In this document: one piece after another, positions 1 to 5,999 of the stretch
Layout of the letters: every line of letters starts with the position of its first letter
How positions within the stretch are numbered: the first letter of the stretch is position 1
From: an uncultured Lachnospiraceae bacterium
GTDB lineage: Bacteria; Bacillota; Clostridia; Lachnospirales; Lachnospiraceae
Direction of reading: 5' to 3'
Assembly (NCBI GenBank): GCA_946549155.1
Contig: CAMNQN010000090.1
Span: 1-12,332 of the forward strand
DNA: 12,332 bases
Translations under genes and position numbers: made by a program
Notes under the pieces: generated by a model
Told to the model about the DNA's origin: nothing
Database searches by the model: none
The model's input: only the letters and a program-made list of their open reading frames with translations

Positions 1-479
1 CTCTCAATAAAGTTGTGCATCTCGTTTTGTTTCGTAAAATTCCAGGTGTGCCCCTTATTCCACAGACATACAATCAGCTCACAGCTATTTAAGAAGGAGG
101 ATTTCCGGATATTCGGAATCGGATTTGTCTTATGCCAAACCATAAACTGAAAGGTGTCAAATTCCGGATCAAAGGCCTCATGAAATTTTCCCAGCAGATT
201 GTAGCTGCAGAATATAAAAATGTTGCCGGCGGGGGCCAGTACCCGCTTAAACTCCTGCACCAGGTCGGCGGGGTTTAAGGGTTCCTCGTCCCACTTTGCC
301 ACATCGTTGTTGATCTCTGCGCGCCAGTCAAATTTCATATTTCCTGTGCTGTATTTCGCCAGATTGTAGGGGGGATCGCAGAGGATCAAATCCACCGAAG
401 CGTCCGGAATCTCCTTCATCCGTTCAAAACAGTCGCCGGAAAAGAGGGCATATTTTTCGTCATTTGCCAGTTCTATCAT
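1..479 (-). CDS. Site-specific DNA methyltransferase (N6-adenine/N4-cytosine type), 3' end outside window
   Basis: Translating the minus strand from the ATG at 477-479 gives 159 codons with no stop up to the window edge, so the C-terminal part is missing. Residues 12-39 read like the start of the N6_N4_Mtase family, with the catalytic motif DPPYN at residues 35-39 following the strand VDLILC. Having DPPY near the N-terminus suggests the beta class, in which the SAM-binding FxGxG motif comes later; that half lies outside the window, so this is inference. A GAGAGGAG ribosome binding site is close to the ATG. It starts 15 bp after the stop of pepV and has no promoter of its own that I can see, so it is probably cotranscribed. 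No restriction enzyme is visible, so whether it is a solitary methylase or part of a restriction-modification system cannot be told. Confidence 0.88.
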   Translation of the reverse strand, partial: MIELANDEKYALFSGDCFERMKEIPDASVDLILCDPPYNLAKYSTGNMKFDWRAEINNDVAKWDEEPLNPADLVQEFKRVLAPAGNIFIFCSYNLLGKFHEAFDPEFDTFQFMVWHKTNPIPNIRKSSFLNSCELIVCLWNKGHTWNFTKQNEMHNFIE

Positions 480-494
480 AAGCTCCTCTCATCT

Positions 495-1898
495 TCAGCT
501 GCAGAGCTTCATGATCACATCCGCAAATATCTTCGCGCTCATCAGCAGAGTGTCGATCACCATAAACTCATCGTCCCCGTGCATATGATTGTCCACATCC
601 GACGTCATGCAGCCAAAAGCCACGCCCCGTTCCAATTCATGCACGTAGGTACCGCCGCCGATGGCCAGGGGCTTTCCCTTGATTCCGGTGTAGCGCTCAT
701 AACTGTTCAGAAGCGTCTGCACAAAATTGGAATCTGCAGGAACGTGGTGGGCCGGTGTCATAAGGCCCTCCTCCATGGTAATGCCGGCCTTCCGGAAGGC
801 GGCCCGCATCACTGCCGTCAGATTTTCATCGTTGGCACACAGCGGCGCCCTGCTGTCAAATTCTCCGTACAGACCGTCGTCGCTATAGTTCAGGATACCC
901 AGATTCAGCGTCAGCGCACCGGATTCCTCATCCGCCATCTTTACCCCCATGGCCTCTCCGCAGGTATCTCCGTGGGGAAACAGCTCTCCTAAGGCCAGCA
1001 GGCTTGTTTTCGCTTCACTCTGTGCCAGCGGCAGCAGGCGCAGCAGGTACAGCAGTGCGGTAATCCCGTTATTTCCCGCCTCCGGCGTGGAGGCATGGGC
1101 AGCGGTGCCCTTCACTGTCACCTTTAAACGGCCCTCCTCCTCCATCACCAGGAACGCTGCCTTTGTCTCCCGCTCTGCCTGGGAGCAGAAGCCCTTCAGC
1201 GTTTCCGCGTCCAGCCCTTCCAGAACCATGTCCGCATCAGCGGGAACCACATTCACCTTCGATCCTGCGTGCAGGGAAAGGACTCTTGGCAGGCTTTCGC
1301 AGGGCTGGAATTTTGCCGTAAACTTTTTGGCAAGTCTCGCCTTTTCCAGGTTAATGACCGGAAAGTCCGCATCCGGTGTAAAGCTGAAGGGCGCTTCCTT
1401 CTCAATGCTGTAATAGTGCTCCAGATCAGAGGAACCGCACTCCTCATCGGAGCCAAAAATCAGCCGCACACTCTTTTTCAGCGGAAGGCCCAGCTCCCTG
1501 ATCGCCCGCAGTGCGTAGAGCGCCGCAATGGCCGGTCCCTTATCGTCGGCGGTGCCTCTTCCGTAAATCTTTCCATCCTGAATCAGCGGCTCAAAGGGCT
1601 GGGTCACCGTCCAGTCCCTGGTCACAGGAACCACATCCAGATGGGCCAGGATATCCAGCTCCTTCTCCCCGGGGCCGAAATCTCCTGTCACCACATAATT
1701 GTCATAATTTTTCGTTTTTAATCCATAGGCATCCATCAGCTCCTGCGCCTTCGCCAGCACTCTGGCCGGCTCCTCGCCAAAGGGCATCCCAGGCTTTCCT
1801 TCTCCCCGCTGGCTGTTGATCTTCACCAGGGAAATCAGATCCTGCAGCATCTCCTCCTTTTTGCCGTCAATATAGGCGTCAATCTGTTCTCTATACAT
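495..1898 (-). CDS. pepV: M20 family dipeptidase PepV (Xaa-His dipeptidase / Sapep type)
   Basis: This 467-residue protein matches the PepV/Sapep branch of dinuclear zinc M20 peptidases, which cleave dipeptides in the cytoplasm, and has the usual family length. Zinc and catalytic signatures are present in order: LAHLDVVPV (His86, Asp88), YGRGTADDKGP around Asp118/119, the GSDEECGSSD segment with Glu152/Glu153, TPDADFPV near 174-181, the lid-domain His at TAAHAS (268), the GGGTYVHEL His (420) and the C-terminal NHMHGDDE. The start is supported by a GAGGAGG site nine bases upstream of the ATG and by a good promoter at 1965-1992. The methyltransferase follows 15 bp later on the same strand. The broad role in peptide use is family knowledge; exact substrate preference cannot be read from the sequence. 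Confidence 0.93.
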   Translation of the reverse strand: MYREQIDAYIDGKKEEMLQDLISLVKINSQRGEGKPGMPFGEEPARVLAKAQELMDAYGLKTKNYDNYVVTGDFGPGEKELDILAHLDVVPVTRDWTVTQPFEPLIQDGKIYGRGTADDKGPAIAALYALRAIRELGLPLKKSVRLIFGSDEECGSSDLEHYYSIEKEAPFSFTPDADFPVINLEKARLAKKFTAKFQPCESLPRVLSLHAGSKVNVVPADADMVLEGLDAETLKGFCSQAERETKAAFLVMEEEGRLKVTVKGTAAHASTPEAGNNGITALLYLLRLLPLAQSEAKTSLLALGELFPHGDTCGEAMGVKMADEESGALTLNLGILNYSDDGLYGEFDSRAPLCANDENLTAVMRAAFRKAGITMEEGLMTPAHHVPADSNFVQTLLNSYERYTGIKGKPLAIGGGTYVHELERGVAFGCMTSDVDNHMHGDDEFMVIDTLLMSAKIFADVIMKLCS

Positions 1899-1964
1899 AT
1901 TATTAAATTCCTCCTCAAACCATACTTTAAAAAGCGGCCTCCAAAGGCTGCCTCCTCATTAAAA

Positions 1965-1992
1965 ATTATACATGTTTTTTCCGGTTTGACAA
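1965..1992 (-). promoter_or_regulatory. Sigma-A type promoter of pepV
   Basis: On the minus strand, TTGTCA (-35, at 1987-1992) and TATAAT (-10, at 1965-1970) are separated by 16 bp. This is close to consensus and lies about 65 bp before the pepV ATG, with the gene's own GAGGAGG site between. Confidence 0.72.
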
Positions 1993-2040
1993 GGTATAAA
2001 ACGGGAGACAACAAAATTTTCGTCAAAGCAGGATTCCTCC

Positions 2041-2856
2041 TCAGGCCAGTTCCTCCTGCAGCTTTCCGGTAATCCGGGCCAGCGTGGCATTGGTGGCCTC
2101 CGCCCAGGAATATTCCTTCATATATTCTCCGTGATACTTTTTCATGGCCTCTTCATCTCCATTCAAGATCTGGTAATAATCACAGTCCACATATCTAAGA
2201 TCAATGGCACGCACTCCGTTTTCCTCAATCAGGATATGCTCGATCTTCTCCTGCTCCAACAATTCCCGCAGCCGTTTTGCCGTCATACGCATCAGCGATT
2301 TTACACTGTTATCCAATGGCCTCTCCTCCCACAGGTAATTGATCGCCTGCTCGCTGGTCACCGAGCTTCCGGCGAAATCCACCAGCAGCGCTAACAGCTC
2401 CTTTACCCGCTTCTTGCTGATGGGAATCAGATGGCCATTCACATACAGTTCGAATCTGGGTATCGTCTGAAAGTAGACCCGCGGCCGCTCTTCCATATGA
2501 AATTTCCTTTTAATCTGACGGATCTGGCATTCCAGCGCTTCCTTTCCATAGGATTGCAGCAGATATCCGTCCGCGGCGACCTCAAAGGCCTGCAGCGCGT
2601 AGGCCGGATGCGCCGATATAAAAACAATATGCAGATCCTTGTTCATTTCCAGTATCCGCTTTGCCAGAGAAATTCCATCCATATCCGGCATTTCCATTCC
2701 CATAAATGCGAGATCAACCTGATTTTTACGGATATACTCCAACGCGTCGCTACTCCGGCTAAAACAGCTCGTCTTTTCAATCCCGGAAATTTCCGCAGCA
2801 ATCCTTTTAAATTTTTCAACCATCTTCGCGTCACTCTCCACATAAATCAGATTCAT
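2041..2856 (-). CDS. Atypical response regulator: degenerate receiver domain plus SARP-like winged-helix output domain
   Basis: The 271-residue protein has an N-terminal CheY-like receiver (about 1-118) and a C-terminal DNA-binding region (about 128-271) resembling the winged helix and a shortened BTAD part of SARP-type regulators, including FELYVNGHLIPISKKRVKEL and the CDYYQ...YHGEYMKEYSWAE tail. Such two-domain regulators are common in Lachnospiraceae. The receiver is unusual: where active receivers have the phospho-acceptor Asp before xEMPDMDG, this one has Gly53 (codon GGA), and the conserved Lys of the KP motif is Gln101 followed by Ser. Ser81 and an acidic Glu7 remain. Phosphorylation on the usual site is therefore not possible, so it is probably an orphan, phosphorylation-independent regulator. 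No histidine kinase is adjacent. AAGGGGGAA lies upstream of the ATG. A palindrome at 2890-2936 overlaps its promoter and may be an autoregulatory site. Confidence 0.85.
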   Translation of the reverse strand: MNLIYVESDAKMVEKFKRIAAEISGIEKTSCFSRSSDALEYIRKNQVDLAFMGMEMPDMDGISLAKRILEMNKDLHIVFISAHPAYALQAFEVAADGYLLQSYGKEALECQIRQIKRKFHMEERPRVYFQTIPRFELYVNGHLIPISKKRVKELLALLVDFAGSSVTSEQAINYLWEERPLDNSVKSLMRMTAKRLRELLEQEKIEHILIEENGVRAIDLRYVDCDYYQILNGDEEAMKKYHGEYMKEYSWAEATNATLARITGKLQEELA

Positions 2857-2889
2857 AATAGTTCCCCCTTTAAATCCTATTCCTGCTTT

Positions 2890-2936
2890 TTGATAGATTA
2901 ATATATTAATGAGTCATTAATATATTAATCTATCAA
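2890..2936. repeat. 47-bp near-perfect palindrome, candidate operator
   Basis: Two 23-bp arms (2890-2912 and 2914-2936) are exact reverse complements around a single central G at 2913. Each arm itself contains the 14-bp palindrome ATTAATATATTAAT (2897-2910 and 2916-2929), so the site holds two identical self-symmetric boxes with centres 19 bp apart. It lies between divergent genes and covers the -10 region of the response regulator promoter, which suits a repressor or autoregulator bound as two dimers on about the same face of DNA. It is not a terminator, since the stem is almost purely A/T with no following U tract. Confidence 0.85.
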
Positions 2937-2950
2937 CTATTATATATCAA
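2922..2950 (-). promoter_or_regulatory. Probable promoter of the response regulator gene
   Basis: On the minus strand TTGATA (-35, at 2945-2950) is followed after 17 bp by TAATAT (-10, at 2922-2927). The -35 matches five of six consensus bases, the -10 four of six. The -10 and the predicted start point fall inside the palindrome 2890-2936. Confidence 0.5.
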
Positions 2951-2984
2951 AATTCCCTGTTCGAAAACCTGTTTTCCTTCAAAA

Positions 2985-3012
2985 TTCATCGCAAAAAAAG
3001 GAAAGGTATAAT
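2985..3012 (+). promoter_or_regulatory. Possible promoter of the CotF-like gene pair
   Basis: A perfect TATAAT at 3007-3012 lies 60 bp before the first small coat gene, but the best -35 (TTCATC at 2985-2990, 16-bp spacer) is poor. A CATACT element at 3028-3033 with a GGTATAATT-like element 14 bp before it resembles mother-cell sporulation promoters. Which sigma factor is used cannot be decided from sequence. Confidence 0.4.
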
Positions 3013-3071
3013 TTTTGCCATACCGCGCATACTGACAGGGAAACACAAGGACAGGCACAAGGAGGTAAACT

Positions 3072-3257
3072 ATGGGAACATTATCTGAAAAAGAGCTTTC
3101 CATGATCAATGACGCGCTGAGCGAGGAGGAGCTTCTGGTGAAAAAATACCAGCTTCTTGCTTCCCAGACACAGGATCAGGAAATCAGCAGCAAATTCGAA
3201 CAGGTGGCACAAAGACACCAGAAACATTTCAACGATATTTTCGCGCTTTTAGGTTAG
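3072..3257 (+). CDS. Small CotF-like helical protein, probable spore coat-associated
   Basis: A 61-residue, highly charged protein that should form two long helices. The segment EEELLVKKYQLLASQTQDQE followed by a FEQVAQRHQKHFNDIF helix resembles the Coat_F / ferritin-like two-helix fold found in spore coat and related small proteins of Clostridia. It has an ideal GGAGG six bases before the ATG, no signal peptide and no cysteine. The next gene, a clearer CotF homologue, starts 11 bp after its stop with a Shine-Dalgarno that overlaps the stop region, so the two are surely cotranscribed and may form a pair. Function is inferred from similarity and context; no enzymatic residues are evident. Confidence 0.75.
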   Translation: MGTLSEKELSMINDALSEEELLVKKYQLLASQTQDQEISSKFEQVAQRHQKHFNDIFALLG

Positions 3258-3268
3258 GAGGTTTTCAC

Positions 3269-3532
3269 ATGAATACACCATATACGGAAAAAGAAATCCT
3301 GGGAGATGCCCTCGCTACCGCCAAATTTTCTACCGACAACTACAACACCTTCTCCAATGAGTGCGCCCACGAAAATGTGCGCAGCACGATGATGCGCATC
3401 CTCAACGATGAGCATGAGATTCAGAACGAGGTCTTTCACATGATGTCCTCCAAGGGCTTCTATCCCACTCCCTCCGCGGAGGAGAAGAAAATTACGGAGG
3501 CCCGGCAGAAATACCAGAGCTGTGTGAAATAG
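3269..3532 (+). CDS. Spore coat protein, CotF family
   Basis: The 87-residue product begins MNTPYTEKEILGDALATAKF and continues with STDNYNTFSNECAHENVR and an EHEIQNEVFHMMSSKGFYP block, the recognisable pattern of the Coat_F family, which contributes to the spore coat. It is translationally close to the 61-residue gene before it (11 bp gap, AGGAGG across the boundary). The C-terminus ends in a single Cys (QSCVK). It is shorter than Bacillus subtilis CotF and is typical of the small clostridial members. Followed by a hairpin terminator at 3613-3643. Its presence is the main evidence that the host forms endospores. Confidence 0.85.
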   Translation: MNTPYTEKEILGDALATAKFSTDNYNTFSNECAHENVRSTMMRILNDEHEIQNEVFHMMSSKGFYPTPSAEEKKITEARQKYQSCVK

Positions 3533-3550
3533 CGGCAGCGGCGATTTTTC

Positions 3551-3579
3551 TTTACTTTTAAAGCTTCACAGCATATGAT
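3551..3579 (+). promoter_or_regulatory. Candidate promoter upstream of the merR-methyltransferase gene
   Basis: TTTACT at 3551-3556 and TATGAT at 3574-3579 are separated by exactly 17 bp, matching four and five of six consensus bases. A dyad (CAGCATA at 3569-3575 and TATGCTG at 3585-3591) overlaps the -10 and start point and could be an operator. The transcript would begin near 3586 and run directly into the hairpin at 3613-3643, so that hairpin would sit in its leader. Confidence 0.5.
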
Positions 3580-3612
3580 AAAGCTATGCTGGCCGTTGGC
3601 TGCCAGTGCCCG

Positions 3613-3643
3613 CCGGGGCCGCCCGCAGGAAGGCCCCGGTTTT
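3613..3643 (+). terminator. Rho-independent terminator after the coat genes (possible leader attenuator of the next gene)
   Basis: A perfect 8-bp GC stem, CCGGGGCC (3613-3620) with GGCCCCGG (3632-3639), has an 11-nt loop and is followed by TTTT (3640-3643). The U tract is short. It ends the coat gene transcript, but since the candidate promoter at 3551-3579 lies before it, it may also limit read-through into the merR-methyltransferase gene. Confidence 0.7.
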
Positions 3644-3675
3644 AAAAACTCAAACCTGAAATGGAGATTACATAT

Positions 3676-4857
3676 ATGAAATTACCCGGCTATTATTCCT
3701 CCGGCCAGTTTGCCAAAATGGCCGATGTTTCCATCCGGACCATTCGTTTTTATGATAAACAAAATATTTTGAAGCCTTCCTATGTCAATGAGAGTGGGGC
3801 CCGTTTTTACACGGATTCCGATCTGGCCAGGCTGCAGCAGATTCTTCTGCTGAAATACCTGGGCTTTTCCCTGGACGATATCCGGGAAATGACCATCGAT
3901 GATTCCGACTACCACTTTCTGTTAAATTCCCTGAGGACACAGCTTAAGCTGGTGCAGGATAAAATCGAACAGATGCAGCTGGTGGAAAAGGCCATTGAGG
4001 ATACCGCCACGGCTATTGAGCACCGCCACAATCTGGACTGGAGCCAAATGTTGAATCTGATTCACCTGACCAATATGGAAAAAAGCCTTACCAGCCAGTA
4101 CAAAAACGCTGCTAACCTATCCGCGCGCATCCGTCTTCACAGCCTCTATTCCCAGAATCCCCAGGGGTGGTTTCCCTGGCTCTTCGCCCAGTGCCAGATT
4201 CGTCCTGGTATGCGGATTCTGGAGCTGGGCTGCGGCAGCGGTTCCCTTTGGACGGAAAACCGGACACTTCTCCCCCGGGATATCTCCATCTGCCTGACCG
4301 ATATCTCTGAGGGAATGGTACGTGACGCCCGCCGGAATGTGGGAACAGAGGATAACCGTTTTACCTTCCGGATCCTGGACTGCCATCAGCTTCCCTTTGA
4401 AGCGGAGTGCTTCGACCTGGTGCTGGCGAATCATGTGCTGTTCTACTGTAATGACATTCCCGGGGTATGCCTGGAGGCAAAGCGGGTGCTGAAATCCGAC
4501 GGTATGTTTCTTTGCAGCACCTACGGGAGCCATCATATGCAGGAGATCAACCGCCTGGTCCAGGAATTTGATTCCCATGTGGTCCTCTCCGCCGACAAAC
4601 TGTATGAGCGCTTCGGCCTGGAGAATGGCCGGGAGATTCTGTCTGACTGCTTTCCTTCCGTTTCTCTGCTGCGATACCAGGATGCCCTGCTGGTGGACCG
4701 TCCGGAGCCGCTGATTGAATATATCCTCTCCTGCCATGGGAACCAGAATCAGTATCTTCTGGACCGCTATAAAGATTTCCGCTCCTTCGTGGAGAGAAAA
4801 ACAGCAGATACCTTCTATATTACAAAGGAAGCGGGGGCATTCCTCTGCCGGAAGTAA
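3676..4857 (+). CDS. MerR-family regulator fused to a class I SAM-dependent methyltransferase domain
   Basis: The 393-residue protein starts with a MerR helix-turn-helix (YYSSGQFAKMADVSIRTIRF at 6-25, then the wing YVNESGARFYTDSDLARLQQI and KYLGFSLDDIREM), followed by the dimerisation coiled coil (about 80-116). Instead of a short metal or drug pocket, residues about 170-393 form a methyltransferase domain: SAM-binding ILELGCGSGS (181-190), acidic Asp209 at the end of strand 2, LDCHQLPF near 234-241, and CFDLVLANHVLFY (245-257). All key SAM-binding features look intact. I chose the ATG at 3676 because GGAG (3663-3666) is well placed for it; the in-frame ATG at 3661 has no ribosome site. Sitting 57 bp before a MerR-type 19-bp-spacer promoter, it probably regulates the rml operon. 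Whether the domain methylates a substrate or only binds SAM or a ligand is unknown. Confidence 0.88.
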   Translation: MKLPGYYSSGQFAKMADVSIRTIRFYDKQNILKPSYVNESGARFYTDSDLARLQQILLLKYLGFSLDDIREMTIDDSDYHFLLNSLRTQLKLVQDKIEQMQLVEKAIEDTATAIEHRHNLDWSQMLNLIHLTNMEKSLTSQYKNAANLSARIRLHSLYSQNPQGWFPWLFAQCQIRPGMRILELGCGSGSLWTENRTLLPRDISICLTDISEGMVRDARRNVGTEDNRFTFRILDCHQLPFEAECFDLVLANHVLFYCNDIPGVCLEAKRVLKSDGMFLCSTYGSHHMQEINRLVQEFDSHVVLSADKLYERFGLENGREILSDCFPSVSLLRYQDALLVDRPEPLIEYILSCHGNQNQYLLDRYKDFRSFVERKTADTFYITKEAGAFLCRK

Positions 4858-4914
4858 TGGAAACCGCCATTTTTGTGGAAATGTAACAAAATTTCAGAAA
4901 AAGGAAAAAAAGGC

Positions 4915-4945
4915 TTGAAGGTGACGTAAGGTCACCATGTATAGT
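4915..4945 (+). promoter_or_regulatory. MerR-type promoter (19-bp spacer with internal dyad) of the rml operon
   Basis: TTGAAG (-35, 4915-4920) and TATAGT (-10, 4940-4945) are separated by 19 bp rather than the usual 17. A dyad GGTGAC-gtaag-GTCACC (4920-4936) fills the spacer. Overlong spacers with a central dyad define promoters activated by DNA distortion by MerR-family proteins. It lies just after the MerR-methyltransferase gene and about 73 bp before rmlA, leaving a leader of roughly 65 nt. Confidence 0.78.
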
Positions 4946-5017
4946 ACAAGCTATAGGAAGAAGAAAAGCTTCCCACCTTTTAACGACTTTACAGCAGAAG
5001 AAAAGGAGAAGAAAAGT

Positions 5018-5920
5018 ATGAAGGGAATTATCTTGGCCGGCGGTTCCGGAACCCGTCTCTACCCACTTACCATGGTTACCTCAAAACAGCTTTTGCCGAT
5101 CTATGATAAACCTATGATCTACTACCCCATGTCCGTGCTGATGAACGCGGGGATACGGGATATCCTGATTATTTCCACGCCCCAGGATACGCCCAGGTTC
5201 CAGGAGCTTTTAGGGGACGGCCATCAGTTTGGCGTACATTTATCCTACGCAGTACAGCCCAGTCCTGACGGCCTGGCCCAGGCCTTTCTTATCGGTGAAA
5301 CATTTATCGGCAGCGACTGCGCCGCCATGATCCTGGGCGACAACATTTTCTCCGGGCAGGGCCTGAAAAAGCGGCTGAAAGCCGCTGTAAAAAATGCGGA
5401 GAAGGGTCTGGGAGCCACTGTATTCGGCTACTATGTGGACGACCCGGAGCGCTTTGGTATCGTAGAGTTCGATTCCGATGGAAAGGCTGTCTCCATCGAA
5501 GAAAAACCTGCCAAGCCCAAGAGCAATTACTGTGTCACCGGCCTGTATTTTTATGATAACCGCGTGGTGGAATACGCAAAAAGCCTGAAGCCCTCCGCCC
5601 GGGGCGAGCTGGAAATCACGGACCTGAACCGGATTTACCTGGAAAACGGGGAACTGAACGTGGAGCTCCTGGGCCAGGGCTTCACCTGGCTGGACACCGG
5701 TACCCATGAGAGCCTGGTGGAGGCCACCAATTTCGTCAAGACCATGGAAAGCCACCAGCACCGCAAGATCGCCTGTCTGGAGGAGATCGCCTACACCAAC
5801 GGCTGGATTTCCAGGGAAGAGGTACTGAAGGTTTACGAGGTGCTGAAAAAGAACCAGTACGGCCAATATTTAAAGGATGTGCTGGATGGGAAATACCTGG
5901 ATGTGATTCATAAACAGTAG
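5018..5920 (+). CDS. rmlA: Glucose-1-phosphate thymidylyltransferase RmlA
   Basis: RmlA joins glucose-1-phosphate and dTTP into dTDP-glucose, the first step of dTDP-L-rhamnose synthesis in the cytoplasm. The 300-residue length is typical. Signatures are the nucleotide-binding loop LAGGSGTRL (6-14), SKQLLPIYDKPMIYYP (22-37) with the conserved Lys, the metal-binding Asp in LGDN (106-109), EEKP (160-163), GLYFYD (174-179) and the GELEITDLN and TWLDTGTHESL segments of this family. The ATG at 5018 has AAGGAG nine bases upstream; an in-frame ATG at 4937 overlaps the promoter -10 and is not used. First gene of the rmlABDC operon, with 79 bp to rmlB. Confidence 0.96.
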   Translation: MKGIILAGGSGTRLYPLTMVTSKQLLPIYDKPMIYYPMSVLMNAGIRDILIISTPQDTPRFQELLGDGHQFGVHLSYAVQPSPDGLAQAFLIGETFIGSDCAAMILGDNIFSGQGLKKRLKAAVKNAEKGLGATVFGYYVDDPERFGIVEFDSDGKAVSIEEKPAKPKSNYCVTGLYFYDNRVVEYAKSLKPSARGELEITDLNRIYLENGELNVELLGQGFTWLDTGTHESLVEATNFVKTMESHQHRKIACLEEIAYTNGWISREEVLKVYEVLKKNQYGQYLKDVLDGKYLDVIHKQ

Positions 5921-5999
5921 GCGAAAAGACCGCGTCTTACCGGGCATGGACCGGACGGCGCAAACTCATTTTGAAAGAAGAACAGAAAGGAAGATTTTT

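Noticed and set aside
1..479. Restriction-modification system
   Set aside because: Only the N-terminal part of one methyltransferase is visible and no endonuclease is in the window, so the claim cannot be supported.
1934..1951. Possible attenuator hairpin in the pepV leader (GCGGCC/GGCTGC followed by T tract on the minus strand)
   Set aside because: On the transcribed strand the stem contains an A-C mismatch and only six positions, too weak to call a terminator.
4868..4891. Terminator between the merR-methyltransferase gene and the rml promoter
   Set aside because: Only a short AT-rich dyad (ATTTTTGT/ACAAAAT) with a bulge and no U tract; read-through into the rml operon remains possible.
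4937..5017. Upstream in-frame ATG for rmlA
   Set aside because: It overlaps the promoter -10, has no Shine-Dalgarno, and adds a Lys/Phe-rich extension before the conserved MKGIILAGGSGTRL start.
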